A stretch of 37,030 nucleotides of DNA from Pirellulales bacterium. Lineage in GTDB: Bacteria; Planctomycetota; Planctomycetia; Pirellulales; JANQPP01. The position numbers were made by a program, and so were the translations under genes. Location of the stretch: positions 1 to 37,030 of the forward strand of contig JANQPP010000117.1 of the NCBI GenBank assembly GCA_028289405.1, given 5' to 3'. This document shows, one piece after another, positions 8,412 through 19,433 of the stretch. Position 1 is the first letter of the stretch; the number at the start of each line of letters is the position of its first letter. Under the pieces are notes generated by a model that was given only the letters and a program-made list of their open reading frames with translations, was not told the DNA's origin and made no database searches.

Positions 8412-8452
8412 ATGGGTGACCAGCACCCATCCTACCGGCTAGCAAGCTAGCC
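8412..8452. repeat. Palindrome ATGGGTG...CACCCAT plus GGCTAGCAAGCTAGCC repeat
   Basis: 8412-8430 is the 20-bp palindrome family with A-T as the outer pair. 8437-8452 is the GGCTAGCAAGCTAGCC inverted repeat, also seen at 5974-5988. Confidence 0.8.
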
Positions 8453-8478
8453 GTGGCAACAGCGCGGATTCCGTGGCG

Positions 8479-8534
8479 TTCCTCGCTCACGCGTCGGGTT
8501 TCCTTCGATCCTAGCCCGATACGTCAGTGAGGGA
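8479..8534 (-). repeat. 56-bp hairpin repeat, copy in opposite orientation, just past gyrB
   Basis: Arms CCTCGCTCACGCGTCGGGTT and TAGCCCGATACGTCAGTGAG. The element ends 7 bp before the gyrB stop codon, so a gyrB transcript would carry this hairpin at its 3' end. Confidence 0.8.
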
Positions 8535-8541
8535 TGGCTCC

Positions 8542-11384
<2,843 letters not shown>

Positions 11385-11604
11385 GGACGCGAATTCTCCG
11401 TTGTGACTCTTGCATTTGGGAGGCAGCCGGTTCAGCCAACACGGCTGAAAATAGCGGTTCGCCGCCCACGGTCCTCCCCAGGCCCGCCGGCGGAAAGCTT
11501 AAAGCCAACGACAAAACCTTTGGTTCCGTTCATCCATTGGCGGTTCGCGACCGATCGACGCCAAATTTCGCGGAAGCCATCCAGTCTTGCCCACACTTTC
11601 TTAC

Positions 11605-11760
11605 TAACAGTCCGTTGAAAAACGCCTTCGTGACGTTTTTCAACCTCGCCAGGGTCACAGCGAAGCTGCTCCCGGCTCGCAAAATACCGACTTGCGTCGC
11701 CATTTTGAGCATCACTTCCTGTGATGCCGCAGGCTGTTGAGTTTCTCAACAGCCTGCTAA
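11605..11760. repeat. ~150-bp multi-hairpin repeat, copy 1 (between dciA and dnaN)
   Basis: Read on the plus strand it contains: a hairpin GTTGAAAAACG ... CGTTTTTCAAC, a CAGC/GCTG mini-stem, a CGAC/GTCG mini-stem, GCATCAC/GTGATGC, and a final perfect stem AGGCTGTTGA/TCAACAGCCT. The outer ends CAGTCCGTTGAAAAAC and GTTTCTCAACAGCCTG are imperfect inverted repeats. Other copies are at 30033-30187 and 34829-34983. The dnaN stop codon lies in its right edge. The rest of the 372-bp gap (11385-11604) shows nothing recognisable. Confidence 0.85.
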
Positions 11761-12911
11761 GTATCCTCGGGCCGGCGACGTGCCTGGTCGGGCGCCAAGG
11801 GCATCACCACGTATCCGTAGCCATCCTCCGTGGCACACACCACGGCTCCCTCAGGATCCTTGATCCGAAATTGGAATGTATCCTCGAGCTCCAGCACCTT
11901 GAGAAAGTCGATCAGAAACCTCGGATCGAGGATGACTTTCATCGCCTGTCCTTCGTACGCGATGGGGAGTTCCACTTTCGATTGCCCCCAGTCGGCAGTC
12001 CGGGCGGTGAGCACCAAGGAGCCTTGGTCGAAAGCAAATTCCACGCCCCGGCTTTCCGTGCTCGTGGCGATGGCGGCTTGCCGCACCGTGGAAAAGAAGG
12101 GGCCGACATTGAGCGAGACATGCGTGTACCCTTCCGGCTGAGGGAAGACGTCCCGCCAGCGCGGAAAGCGTCCTTCGAGCAGGCGGGAAAAGAGGGTCAC
12201 GCGCTGCACTTGCAGATGCACGCCGTTTCCGCTGAAAGAGAGCTTGGCCTGGCAGTCGGCGTCCTCTCCCGCCGCCGCGGCTGCCGTCCGCTCCATGAGC
12301 TGCATGGCCCGAGTCGGCACGATGGTCGCGCTTTCGCCGGTGGCGTGTTCTTGCACGGCCTCGCCCTGGGATTCCATTTTCGCCAGCCGGCGTCCATCGG
12401 TTCCCACGGCCACCACGGTCGAACCTTCCATTTCCCACAACACGCCCCCCAGCGCGTAGCGGGTGCTGTCCACGTCCGTGGCAAACACCGTGCGGCGGAT
12501 CATGTCCCTCAACAGGCGGGCCGAAAGCTGATGGTATTTCTCCTCACCAAACGGAGGCACCGCCGGATACTCGCGGGGATCCTCCGCCTGCAAGCGGAAT
12601 TCGCTCCGCTCTCCTCGGACCAGCGTCTCTTGCGGCGAGGCTTCCACCGACAATTCCTGGTCCGAGGATTCCCGCAGAATCGATCCGAAACGATCCACCG
12701 GCAACAAGGCGCTGCCCGGCACTTCCACGTTCAATTGGGGTATTTCGATGCGAATGCTGATGTCGAGATCCGTGGCGAGGAGCGTCGCGCGGTCTTCTTC
12801 CGCCTCGATCTTCACGTTTCGGAGAATCGCCTTGGGGCTGCGTGGTGCCGCGACACTGGCTGCGGACTGGAAAGCCGCCTGGAACTTCTCCCGATCACAT
12901 GTGAATTTCAT
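11757..12911 (-). CDS. dnaN: DNA polymerase III beta sliding clamp
   Basis: A 384-residue clamp subunit that encircles DNA and tethers polymerase III. MKFTCDREKFQAAF at the start, ALGGVLWEMEGSTVVAVGTDGRRLA in the first third, and EDGYGYVVMPL at the end are standard for DnaN. The frame extends to a GTG at 12920, but the ATG at 12911 gives the usual N-terminus MKFT. The protein carries about twelve extra residues (APDQARRRPEDT) after the usual C-terminal V-M-P-L. The stop TAG is supplied by the edge of the multi-hairpin repeat at 11605-11760. It is transcribed in the same direction as dnaA and dciA. Confidence 0.96.
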   Translation of the reverse strand: MKFTCDREKFQAAFQSAASVAAPRSPKAILRNVKIEAEEDRATLLATDLDISIRIEIPQLNVEVPGSALLPVDRFGSILRESSDQELSVEASPQETLVRGERSEFRLQAEDPREYPAVPPFGEEKYHQLSARLLRDMIRRTVFATDVDSTRYALGGVLWEMEGSTVVAVGTDGRRLAKMESQGEAVQEHATGESATIVPTRAMQLMERTAAAAAGEDADCQAKLSFSGNGVHLQVQRVTLFSRLLEGRFPRWRDVFPQPEGYTHVSLNVGPFFSTVRQAAIATSTESRGVEFAFDQGSLVLTARTADWGQSKVELPIAYEGQAMKVILDPRFLIDFLKVLELEDTFQFRIKDPEGAVVCATEDGYGYVVMPLAPDQARRRPEDT

Positions 12912-13400
12912 CCCTCCCACAATCCTTCCTAATGGCTCGTGCTCACGATTCCTCCGCCGGCACGTTGCTCCACGGGTGCTACTCCCTCCATGGATATCCG
13001 AACAGGCGGCATGATTTCCTCCGCTCGATAGAAATAGAGCCGCTCAAGACGCGAAAATCATGGCCAACGTGAGTCACTTCTAAGAATCTTAATATATCTT
13101 TAATAAACAGCCGTAGTAGTAGTGCTTGCGGATCATTTGTTGATGGATTCAAGTAGCCTAATTCAAATCCCAACATGGCTTGGCTTTTGGTTCACGCCCA
13201 AACCGAAAAGGGGCGTGGAAAAGCCGTTCACCGCGTGTTGGTGGAGTGTTACTGGTATGTTCATGCATGTTCATCAATCGGCCCATTCGGCTACCAGTCG
13301 AGTTAGCAACATCTCCACCAACGGAAACTAACACTCCTGCCAACATGTTTTCCCCGATAATGGTTTTTCCTGTATCCGAATTCCCGCATGGGCTGGACGC
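12912..13400. other. dnaN-dnaA intergenic region, candidate replication origin
   Basis: 489 non-coding bases between dnaA and dnaN, a common place for oriC. An AT-rich tract lies at 13081-13108 (TAAGAATCTTAATATATCTT and on), which could unwind easily. A long imperfect hairpin lies at 13237-13322. The only DnaA-box-like site seen is TTTTCCACG on the minus strand at 13214-13222 (one mismatch to TTWTCCACA). No cluster of canonical TTATCCACA boxes was found by eye, so the origin call stays tentative. Confidence 0.4.
13237..13344. repeat. Long imperfect hairpin and repeated GTTGGTGGAGTGTTA units in the dnaN-dnaA gap
   Basis: The outer stem is GTTGGTGGAG (13237-13246) with CTCCACCAAC (13313-13322), perfect over 10 bp. 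The inner stem is ACTGGTA (13251-13257) with TACCAGT (13292-13298), perfect over 7 bp. A third, inverted, related unit TAACACTCCTGCCAAC is at 13329-13344. It may be a regulatory or protein-binding structure. Confidence 0.6.
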
Positions 13401-14546
13401 CTAACGTGCCGTGATGAGCCTGCGTAAGTCCGCCGCCGCGTCACGCAGACCGAGATCGTCGGCCAGACGCCGTTCCGTTTCGCGATAGCTGTGCAAGATC
13501 GTGGTGTGGTCCCGATCCCCCAGATAGCGGCCAATTTGCTGATAGCTCTGTTTGGTGAATTGACGTGCCAAATACACCACGATGCCCCGCGCCCGGACCA
13601 CGCTCCGCCTGCGGGAGGCGCCACGGATATCTCCCATCCGCAGGGAAAAGTATTTGCTGGTGAGGGCAGTGATGTCCCGCAGCGAGAGTGACGGCGCCAA
13701 ATCCGCTTGCCACTGTAAGAACCGCTCCACGAAAGGAACATCGATGTGGACCGGGCCCTGCCGCGAGGCGATATCCTCCATGTGGGCCAGGTCCGCGTGG
13801 ATTTGCGGGATGGTGCCCGACAATTTGTCCGCCAGCAATGCCACGGCTTTTGGCGCCGCGGAAACCTCCCAGGCATCGAGAATATGGCCGATGACCGCTT
13901 CCCTGGTGGTTTCGTCAGGCGGGACCAGGTTCACGGAGAGCCCGCCCACCAGATGGCTGCGTAATTTAGGCGTCAAGGAGGAGAGCTCGCGGGGAGGACG
14001 CTGAGCCGACACGACAAGACGGCCGCCGCGGCGTTCGAGGGCGTCCCAAGCTTGCAGCAGCTCCTCCTGTGCCGCCGGTTTGCTACCCAAGGCCTCCACT
14101 CCGTCGAGAGCCAACAACCCGGATCCCCGATAACGGCGTCGGAATGGTCGGCGTTCATCCCGATCCAAGGCTCGCGCCAGGTCCCGCGCGAAGTCCACCG
14201 CCGAGACCCGCAGTCCGGTCCGGTCGGGATGCCGGTCATTCCAGAGGGCCACGATGCCATGCAGCAGATGGGTCTTTCCCGTGCCGGAGGGTCCGTAAAA
14301 CACACAAGGGGAGCAAGGCTCGGTCCCCTCGCGGAAGAGCATTTCCAGAGCGGGCGGGATCATGTCGTTTTCCGGCCCGATGAAGAAATGGTCCCGCATT
14401 AGCGGCCCCAGACCACGGCTCGTCGCGACGTGCGAGCCCGACCGCATCTCTTCTCCAGGAAAAGAGATACGGGTCACGTCCGCCAGACGTTTCGCGGTGC
14501 TCGTAGTCACGGTCCGTGGATTGCCCAAGGGACTCGAATAACGCAT
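13401..14546 (-). CDS. dnaA: Chromosomal replication initiator DnaA, short divergent form
   Basis: A 381-residue AAA+ initiator. Walker A is GPSGTGKTHLL (85-95) and Walker B is LLALDGVEAL (144-153). The sensor/arginine-finger region reads ELSSLTPKLRSHLVGGLSVNLVPPDETTR. The DNA-binding domain IV has KYFSLRMGDIRGASRRRSVVRARGIVVYLA and the signature GDRDHTTI at 343-350. Only about 50 residues precede the ATPase domain, so the usual domain I (helicase contact) and most of the linker are absent. The second Asp of the usual Walker B DD pair is Gly. It lies downstream of the cysteine desulfurase gene and upstream of dnaN, all on one strand. Identity is secure; the shortened form may be normal in this lineage. 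Confidence 0.92.
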   Translation of the reverse strand: MRYSSPLGNPRTVTTSTAKRLADVTRISFPGEEMRSGSHVATSRGLGPLMRDHFFIGPENDMIPPALEMLFREGTEPCSPCVFYGPSGTGKTHLLHGIVALWNDRHPDRTGLRVSAVDFARDLARALDRDERRPFRRRYRGSGLLALDGVEALGSKPAAQEELLQAWDALERRGGRLVVSAQRPPRELSSLTPKLRSHLVGGLSVNLVPPDETTREAVIGHILDAWEVSAAPKAVALLADKLSGTIPQIHADLAHMEDIASRQGPVHIDVPFVERFLQWQADLAPSLSLRDITALTSKYFSLRMGDIRGASRRRSVVRARGIVVYLARQFTKQSYQQIGRYLGDRDHTTILHSYRETERRLADDLGLRDAAADLRRLITAR

Positions 14547-14666
14547 CGGTGGAATCCCGGGACAAGGTTGTCATCGCCGCACTTCCCGCCGTGTTTGACA
14601 CACCCGATCGGCGGCAAATCGCGGGGACGGCATCCGCCCTTGTCCATGGGCTCCCAGGGCCGTCGA

Positions 14667-15866
14667 TTATAGCGATTGCGGCCACGATTCGCGAGGTCGA
14701 GGTGACTTTTCACCTGGAGCCGGTCGGCTGCGGAAATCATGCAAAACCTTGAGGATCCGCTGGCTCGCTTCATCCACTTCCGCCTCCGTGGTCGTCGCGC
14801 CCAGGCTGAAGCGTAGGGAGGCGCCCGCCGCCTCGGGAGTAAGGCCCATCGCCAGTAGTGTCGGAGATGGTTCACTGCTGCCGCTGGCACAGGCAGAGCC
14901 CAACGAACAGGCAACACCCGCCAGGTCCAAGGCCATGAGCAGCGATTGGCCGTCCAAGCCGTGGAAGGTCACGCTGGAAGTGTGCGGCAGTCGTTCGGCC
15001 TCCGCGCCATTGAATGAACAGAGCGGATCGCCCGGCCGCAAGGCCGCTTCCAGCCGGTCGCGGAGCGTGATGAGCCGATTTTGCCACGTCTCCCTCTCGT
15101 CGTGCCACATCCGCAGAGCCGTATGCATGCCGACGGCGAGGCTGACCGGTTCGGTGCCGGGCCGCAGCCCCCACTGCTGAAAACCACCCCGCAGTTGCGG
15201 TTCCAGTCCCTCTCCGCCCTGTAGCAACAAGGCGCCGATTCCTCGTGGACCATGGAACTTATGCGCGGCGACCGAGAGTGCCGTCACGCCCAATTCGCGG
15301 AAATTCACCGGAAGCTTGCCCACCACTTGCACGGCATCGGTATGACAGAACACGCCTCGCTGTCGACACATCGCGGCCACTTCCGCCACCGGTTGCAGCA
15401 CACCGGTTTCATTGTTCCCCAGCATCAGGCTCACAAGGCGGGTATCGGGCTGCCAAAGTGCTTGAACAGCGTCCGGCTGCACGTCTCCCCGGGGAGAGAC
15501 AGGCAGCAAATCCCTCCGCCATCCTCGCTGGAGTAGGATTTCGGTCGCGCCCAGCAGGCTGGGATGTTCCAGGGGGGAAGTGATCAGGTGTCCGGGAGCA
15601 CCGCCGCCGAGGCCCAGCAGGGCTAAATGATTGGCCTCGGTCCCTCCGCTGGTGAAGATCAGGCGGTCGGGACTTGGTCCCCGCAGGTCCGCACCGAGTA
15701 ATTCGGCGATTCCCTCGCGTGCATCTTCCAGTCGCCGCCGAGCCTTTCGGCCTAAGGCGTGCTGGCTGCTAGGGTTACCGTATCCGTCCGCCTCGCATGC
15801 GGCCATCGCTTCGGCCACTTCCGGAAGCAGCGGCGTGGTCGCGTTGTGATCCAAATAGATGGACAT
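14667..15866 (-). CDS. Cysteine desulfurase (NifS/IscS family)
   Basis: A 399-residue PLP enzyme that converts cysteine to alanine and passes the sulfur, as persulfide, to Fe-S cluster or thiolation pathways. The N-terminus, IYLDHNATTPLLPEV, is canonical. FTSGGTEANH binds PLP phosphate, HTDAVQ supplies the ring-stacking Asp (177), SVAAHKFHGPRG carries the Schiff-base Lys (203), and GSACASGSSEPS holds the catalytic Cys (326) in a NifS/IscS-type loop. The last 30 residues are a charged tail. No iscU or other Fe-S gene is adjacent; instead it is upstream of dnaA by 120 bp on the same strand. Its upstream region is shared with the divergent PEP-CTERM gene. Which of nifS, iscS or icsS-type it is cannot be settled here. 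Confidence 0.93.
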   Translation of the reverse strand: MSIYLDHNATTPLLPEVAEAMAACEADGYGNPSSQHALGRKARRRLEDAREGIAELLGADLRGPSPDRLIFTSGGTEANHLALLGLGGGAPGHLITSPLEHPSLLGATEILLQRGWRRDLLPVSPRGDVQPDAVQALWQPDTRLVSLMLGNNETGVLQPVAEVAAMCRQRGVFCHTDAVQVVGKLPVNFRELGVTALSVAAHKFHGPRGIGALLLQGGEGLEPQLRGGFQQWGLRPGTEPVSLAVGMHTALRMWHDERETWQNRLITLRDRLEAALRPGDPLCSFNGAEAERLPHTSSVTFHGLDGQSLLMALDLAGVACSLGSACASGSSEPSPTLLAMGLTPEAAGASLRFSLGATTTEAEVDEASQRILKVLHDFRSRPAPGEKSPRPRESWPQSL

Positions 15867-16193
15867 GCGGGGAATCCAGCAGGCGAGGAAATGACGGCAT
15901 CCGTCACCTATTATTCCCCGCCAAATCCGTTCCGGCCATGCTGGGACTTGTCAAGGAATTCGAGCGGATCTTTACGGTCTATTTGAAGGCATTTTTCTTT
16001 ACTAAATAGGCAATACGTAGGGATTTGCGAAGACAAAAAAATTAAAAAAATTAGGATAAACCAATAGCTTGTGGGAAGGTTGTGCTTGTATTACGTTCGT
16101 GTAAGTGTGTGATGATTTTTTGGACCATTGGGTAGATGCCGGTTACGCGGCTTCGTGATGTAACAGGGACTTTAACGAGGAGACATCTTGACC
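15867..16193. promoter_or_regulatory. Divergent intergenic region with A-rich tract
   Basis: 327 bp between the cysteine desulfurase gene (leftward) and the PEP-CTERM gene (rightward). 16031-16060 is an A-rich tract (AGACAAAAAAATTAAAAAAA and on), unusual for this GC-rich sequence, and could be a promoter UP-type or bent-DNA element. No exact -10/-35 pair is claimed. GAGGAG at 16177-16182 serves the rightward gene. Confidence 0.4.
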
Positions 16194-17126
16194 ATGTCCG
16201 TAGTTTTTCAATGTACAAAGATTCAGATTCTGGCACGCATGGTCGCGGTCGTGGCCCTATGCGGGCTGGCCTCTCAGGCTCATGCCCAGGGGACCATTTT
16301 GGGGACGGGGACCGATTCCCTGATCGGCGGCGACCTGACCGACCCGGAAAACGATGGGCTTCCTGACGAAGACACGAACTACAACGCGATTTTCTCGGGC
16401 AACGACGAGCCAGCCTTCGGTGGCGGCGAGTCGGCCTTCAATGTATTCGACAATCTTCTCGGAGGTGGAAACGACAAATGGTGCTGCGGCGTCTCCGGCG
16501 GTTTCCCCGAAGAAGGGCTCTGGGTGCAGGCTGAAATCAATGCCGGGCCACATTACTTGACCGCCTTCACCGTTTCCTCCGCCAACGACGTGCCCAATCG
16601 TGATCCTACCGAATGGAAGATTCAAGGCTCCAATGACGGCACGACCTTCACGGACATCTTCTCCTACACCGGGGACGCCCTGTGGACGGAGCGTTTGCAA
16701 ACCATTTTGTTCCGTGCCGGCATCGACTACGAAGTTCCCGCCGAGGCTTACAGCACTTTCCGCTTCGTGGCTTTCGATTCGGTAAACAATCCGGACGGTG
16801 CCTACCATCAGATCGGCGAGATTGAATTCCTGGGACAAACCGATCCCTTCCTGCCGGGCGACTTCAATAGCGATGGCGCGATCGACCTGGCCGACTTTGA
16901 AATTCTCAAGAGCAGTTTCAACGAATCTTTTTCGTTTAGCGAGGGGCATTCCAATGGCGACGCCACTCTTGACGGGATCGTGAACCTGCAAGATTTCGTG
17001 AGGTTCAGGGAGTTGTTCGGCGCTGCGGGTGCCCCGGCGGCTGCCGTTCCCGAGCCGAGTACGTGGATCTTGGCGGCGCTGGGCCTGTTGGCTTTGACTG
17101 TCTGCCGCAAGCGAGAGGTAAACTGA
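16194..17126 (+). CDS. Secreted protein with dockerin-like repeats and PEP-CTERM anchor
   Basis: 310 residues. A signal peptide covers about 1-31 (hydrophobic ARMVAVVALCGLASQAHA). The middle resembles a beta-sandwich of the discoidin/F5-8C kind (LTAFTVSSANDVPNRDPTEWKIQGSNDGTTFTDI ... FRFVAFDSVN...YHQIGEIEFLG). Two dockerin-like calcium loops follow: DFNSDGAIDLADF near 223 and NGDATLDGIVNLQDF near 255. It ends with VPEPS, a hydrophobic helix and basic RKRE, the PEP-CTERM sorting signal recognised by exosortase. ATG 16194 fits GAGGAG at 16177-16182; a TTG two codons earlier is less likely. A strong terminator follows at 17181. It is probably surface-exposed or in the extracellular matrix; ligand unknown. 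Confidence 0.85.
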   Translation: MSVVFQCTKIQILARMVAVVALCGLASQAHAQGTILGTGTDSLIGGDLTDPENDGLPDEDTNYNAIFSGNDEPAFGGGESAFNVFDNLLGGGNDKWCCGVSGGFPEEGLWVQAEINAGPHYLTAFTVSSANDVPNRDPTEWKIQGSNDGTTFTDIFSYTGDALWTERLQTILFRAGIDYEVPAEAYSTFRFVAFDSVNNPDGAYHQIGEIEFLGQTDPFLPGDFNSDGAIDLADFEILKSSFNESFSFSEGHSNGDATLDGIVNLQDFVRFRELFGAAGAPAAAVPEPSTWILAALGLLALTVCRKREVN

Positions 17127-17180
17127 CCGCCTCACGCGGCGAGATACGACCGCGTCTCGCCATTCTTGATATTTCCTTTC

Positions 17181-17221
17181 AGGCCGCTCTCGCCGCAAAT
17201 GTGCGAGGGCGGCCTTTTTTT
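17181..17221 (+). terminator. Rho-independent terminator after the PEP-CTERM gene
   Basis: Stem AGGCCGCTCTCGC (17181-17193) pairs with GCGAGGGCGGCCT (17203-17215), 13 bp with one G-T pair, followed by seven T (17215-17221). Confidence 0.9.
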
Positions 17222-17529
17222 GTTGGGTGGGAAATTCACTCGATTTCGTGGAAGTCCATAAGCTATGGAAAATCCCGCGCCAAAACGTTGGCGCCGATCT
17301 TGACTTTTGTATACGATGCGCAGGAGGCTGCCGTATTTGAGGAGCAACGGTCGCCGCTGAATTTTATTTGCTTGGCGAGCCGTCGCATCCCCAGGATACG
17401 TATCCTCCAACGGACGGCGCAAGCCCTCACCAAGGCTTTTACAACGGAATGATCGAGGCTGCGGATTATCGAGGGGAGCTGTTCCCGCTCGTCCACTTTT
17501 CTGATTCAACATGGAGGTGAGACCTACAT
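17222..17529. promoter_or_regulatory. Upstream region of the S8 protease gene
   Basis: 308 bp with no gene seen. A weak promoter-like pair, TTGGCG then TATACG 16 bp later, lies around 17288-17315. A strong Shine-Dalgarno, GGAGGTGAG, sits about 8 bp before the ATG at 17530 and fixes that start. Confidence 0.4.
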
Positions 17530-19167
17530 ATGCGACGCGTAACTTGGAAGCGAGGCGGGCTAAGGATTTGGGCCTGCGCCCTGTTGGTGATGATTCCCGG
17601 GACCGTGCCGGCTGGCGTCGTGGTCCATCAATTGGCCAGCGGGCCAAATCCCTATTCGGTGGGGGACCTTACCGACGTGGCTCTCACGCATGTCGGCGCC
17701 GTGACTAGCCAGGCGGATGGCGTGATGCAGGCGGACACGGCCCGCAACAACTTCGGCGTGGATGGAACAGGCATCCGCATCGGCATTATTTCAGACTCGT
17801 TTGATTCCCGAGTTCCCGGTGCGTCGGCGGGCATTGCATCAGGCGACCTGCCCGGCGTGGGGAATCCGCTGGGAAATAATACGCCCATCACCATTGTTAA
17901 GGACGACATAGGGTTCGACGAAGGTCGGGTCATGGCGGAATTGATCCACGACTTGGCCCCCGGCGCGGAGCTCAAATTCCATTCCGCGTTTAACAATACG
18001 TTTGACCCGAATTTGCCTCCGGACCAAACGGTCGCGGATGCAATTAATAACCTGGTCGCTAGTGGCGTGGATATCATCGTCGACGATGTGTCGATCCTTA
18101 CCGCGCCCCGCTTTCAAGATGGCGCGGCCGCCCAAGCGGTGGATGCCGCCAAGGCTGCGGGCGTGGCCTATTTCTCGGCAGCGGGAAACAGCGCGGATAA
18201 CGCCACCGCTGGAACCTTCGATGGCACGGACGGCGGCACCGTGAACTGGGGTACGGATGATGTGCTCCTCTTGAATTTCTCTGGAAACCCCGCCGGAGGC
18301 CGGATCGTCGTGCAGTGGGAAGAACCCTATGCGACGGTGGGGGGCACGCCCACCATCGACTTCTCCGTCGATTTGGTCGATCCGAACAACCCCAATAACG
18401 TGTTTCTTACCTTCGATAACCTTAGCGCGGGCCAAGATCCCTTTGAATTTGTAGGTGCCATCGGCCCAGCGGGTCCTGTCGGCCTGCGAGTCAACCACGT
18501 TTCTGGATCGGGTACGAATCCCGTCAACGTGCAAGTTAGCACTTTCAACGATTTCAGCATCATTGACGTCGATGATATGAACCTGCCCACGATTTATGGC
18601 CACCAGGCCGCCGAAGGCGGTTTGGCGGTCGGGGCCGCCTTCTATGGAACTCCAAATCAGCCCGAAAACTTTAGCTCCTTGGGACCGACGCGCATCCTCT
18701 TCGATACTTTGGGAAATCCCATTCTGGACATCCGCAACACACCCGATCTGACCGGGATTGACGGAGTGGACAACACATTCTTCCCGTCGCTCCTTTCCAT
18801 CTTCGATTTGGAGCCGAATGGCTTCCCGAACTTTTTCGGCACGTCCGCGGCCGCGCCCCATGTGGCCGCCGTGGCCGCACTAGTACTCGACTTGGCCAAC
18901 GACCTGGGATTGTCACTCAGCGTGGACGACCTGTATGCCTTGCTGTTGAATTCCACGAACGATATCACCGGCGGCAATGCTAGCACGGGATTTGACAATC
19001 TAACCGGTGCGGGATTGCTCGATGCCCTGCTCGCACTGCAAAACGTGCAGAACCTGGTGCCGCCTCCGCCACCGAATGGCGTCGTGCCCGAGCCGGCCAG
19101 CCTCGCGGTTTGGTCCCTACTTACGGCACTCGGGCTAGTGGCCTACTACCGCCGGCGACGCGGTTAA
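17530..19167 (+). CDS. Subtilisin-like (S8) secreted protease with PEP-CTERM anchor, Glu at the usual His position
   Basis: 545 residues. A signal peptide occupies about 1-29. The protease core shows the Asp motif GIRIGIISDSFD (D89), the oxyanion Asn in VAYFSAAGNSAD (N220), and the nucleophile GTSAAAPHVAAVAALVL (S439). The segment that should hold the catalytic His (HGTHVA before VAPGA) reads DEGRVMAELIHDLAPGA, putting Glu131 in the expected place. Sedolisins (S53) use Ser-Glu-Asp, so a Glu-based triad is possible. A beta-rich insert (about 240-350) separates the Asn and Ser blocks. The protein ends with PPPPPNGVVPEPAS, a hydrophobic helix and YYRRRRG, a PEP-CTERM signal. The ribosome site GGAGGTGAG is strong. 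It lies beside another PEP-CTERM gene, each with its own terminator. Substrate unknown. Confidence 0.85.
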   Translation: MRRVTWKRGGLRIWACALLVMIPGTVPAGVVVHQLASGPNPYSVGDLTDVALTHVGAVTSQADGVMQADTARNNFGVDGTGIRIGIISDSFDSRVPGASAGIASGDLPGVGNPLGNNTPITIVKDDIGFDEGRVMAELIHDLAPGAELKFHSAFNNTFDPNLPPDQTVADAINNLVASGVDIIVDDVSILTAPRFQDGAAAQAVDAAKAAGVAYFSAAGNSADNATAGTFDGTDGGTVNWGTDDVLLLNFSGNPAGGRIVVQWEEPYATVGGTPTIDFSVDLVDPNNPNNVFLTFDNLSAGQDPFEFVGAIGPAGPVGLRVNHVSGSGTNPVNVQVSTFNDFSIIDVDDMNLPTIYGHQAAEGGLAVGAAFYGTPNQPENFSSLGPTRILFDTLGNPILDIRNTPDLTGIDGVDNTFFPSLLSIFDLEPNGFPNFFGTSAAAPHVAAVAALVLDLANDLGLSLSVDDLYALLLNSTNDITGGNASTGFDNLTGAGLLDALLALQNVQNLVPPPPPNGVVPEPASLAVWSLLTALGLVAYYRRRRG

Positions 19168-19197
19168 CCCGTCGGCAATGCTTGAAGACGACCTTTC

Positions 19198-19228
19198 ACC
19201 CGGTGGACACGTACCCATCGGGTTTTTT
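19198..19228 (+). terminator. Rho-independent terminator after the S8 protease gene
   Basis: Stem ACCCGGTGG (19198-19206) with CCATCGGGT (19215-19223), one G-T pair, and a run of six T (19223-19228). It is 31 bp past the stop codon. Confidence 0.85.
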
Positions 19229-19433
19229 CATGGTCTTGCAGAGCGCGGGGCTGGCAATTTCCGGCCCCAGGGAGTTTCCAGGAAGGCCCAGGTCTGTTAA
19301 GTTGCGGTGCAAATATCGGAGGTGTTTGGTCCATTTGCCGGCAGGGTTTGCCCCCCGCCGCTGGTGAAGTCCAATCCTACTTCCGATCCGCGAGAATCCT
19401 TTCAATTGTCCGCTTTAGTGGGGAGAACGAATC

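Noticed and set aside
11731..11755. The AGGCTGTTGA/TCAACAGCCT stem as a Rho-independent terminator.
   Set aside because: It is a perfect stem, but no T run follows on either strand; it is better explained as part of the multi-hairpin repeat.
15867..16193. The AT-rich cysteine desulfurase upstream region as the replication origin.
   Set aside because: No DnaA-box-like sites were found; the best was TGTGGGAAG with two mismatches. The dnaN-dnaA gap is the more usual place, so this was kept only as a promoter region.
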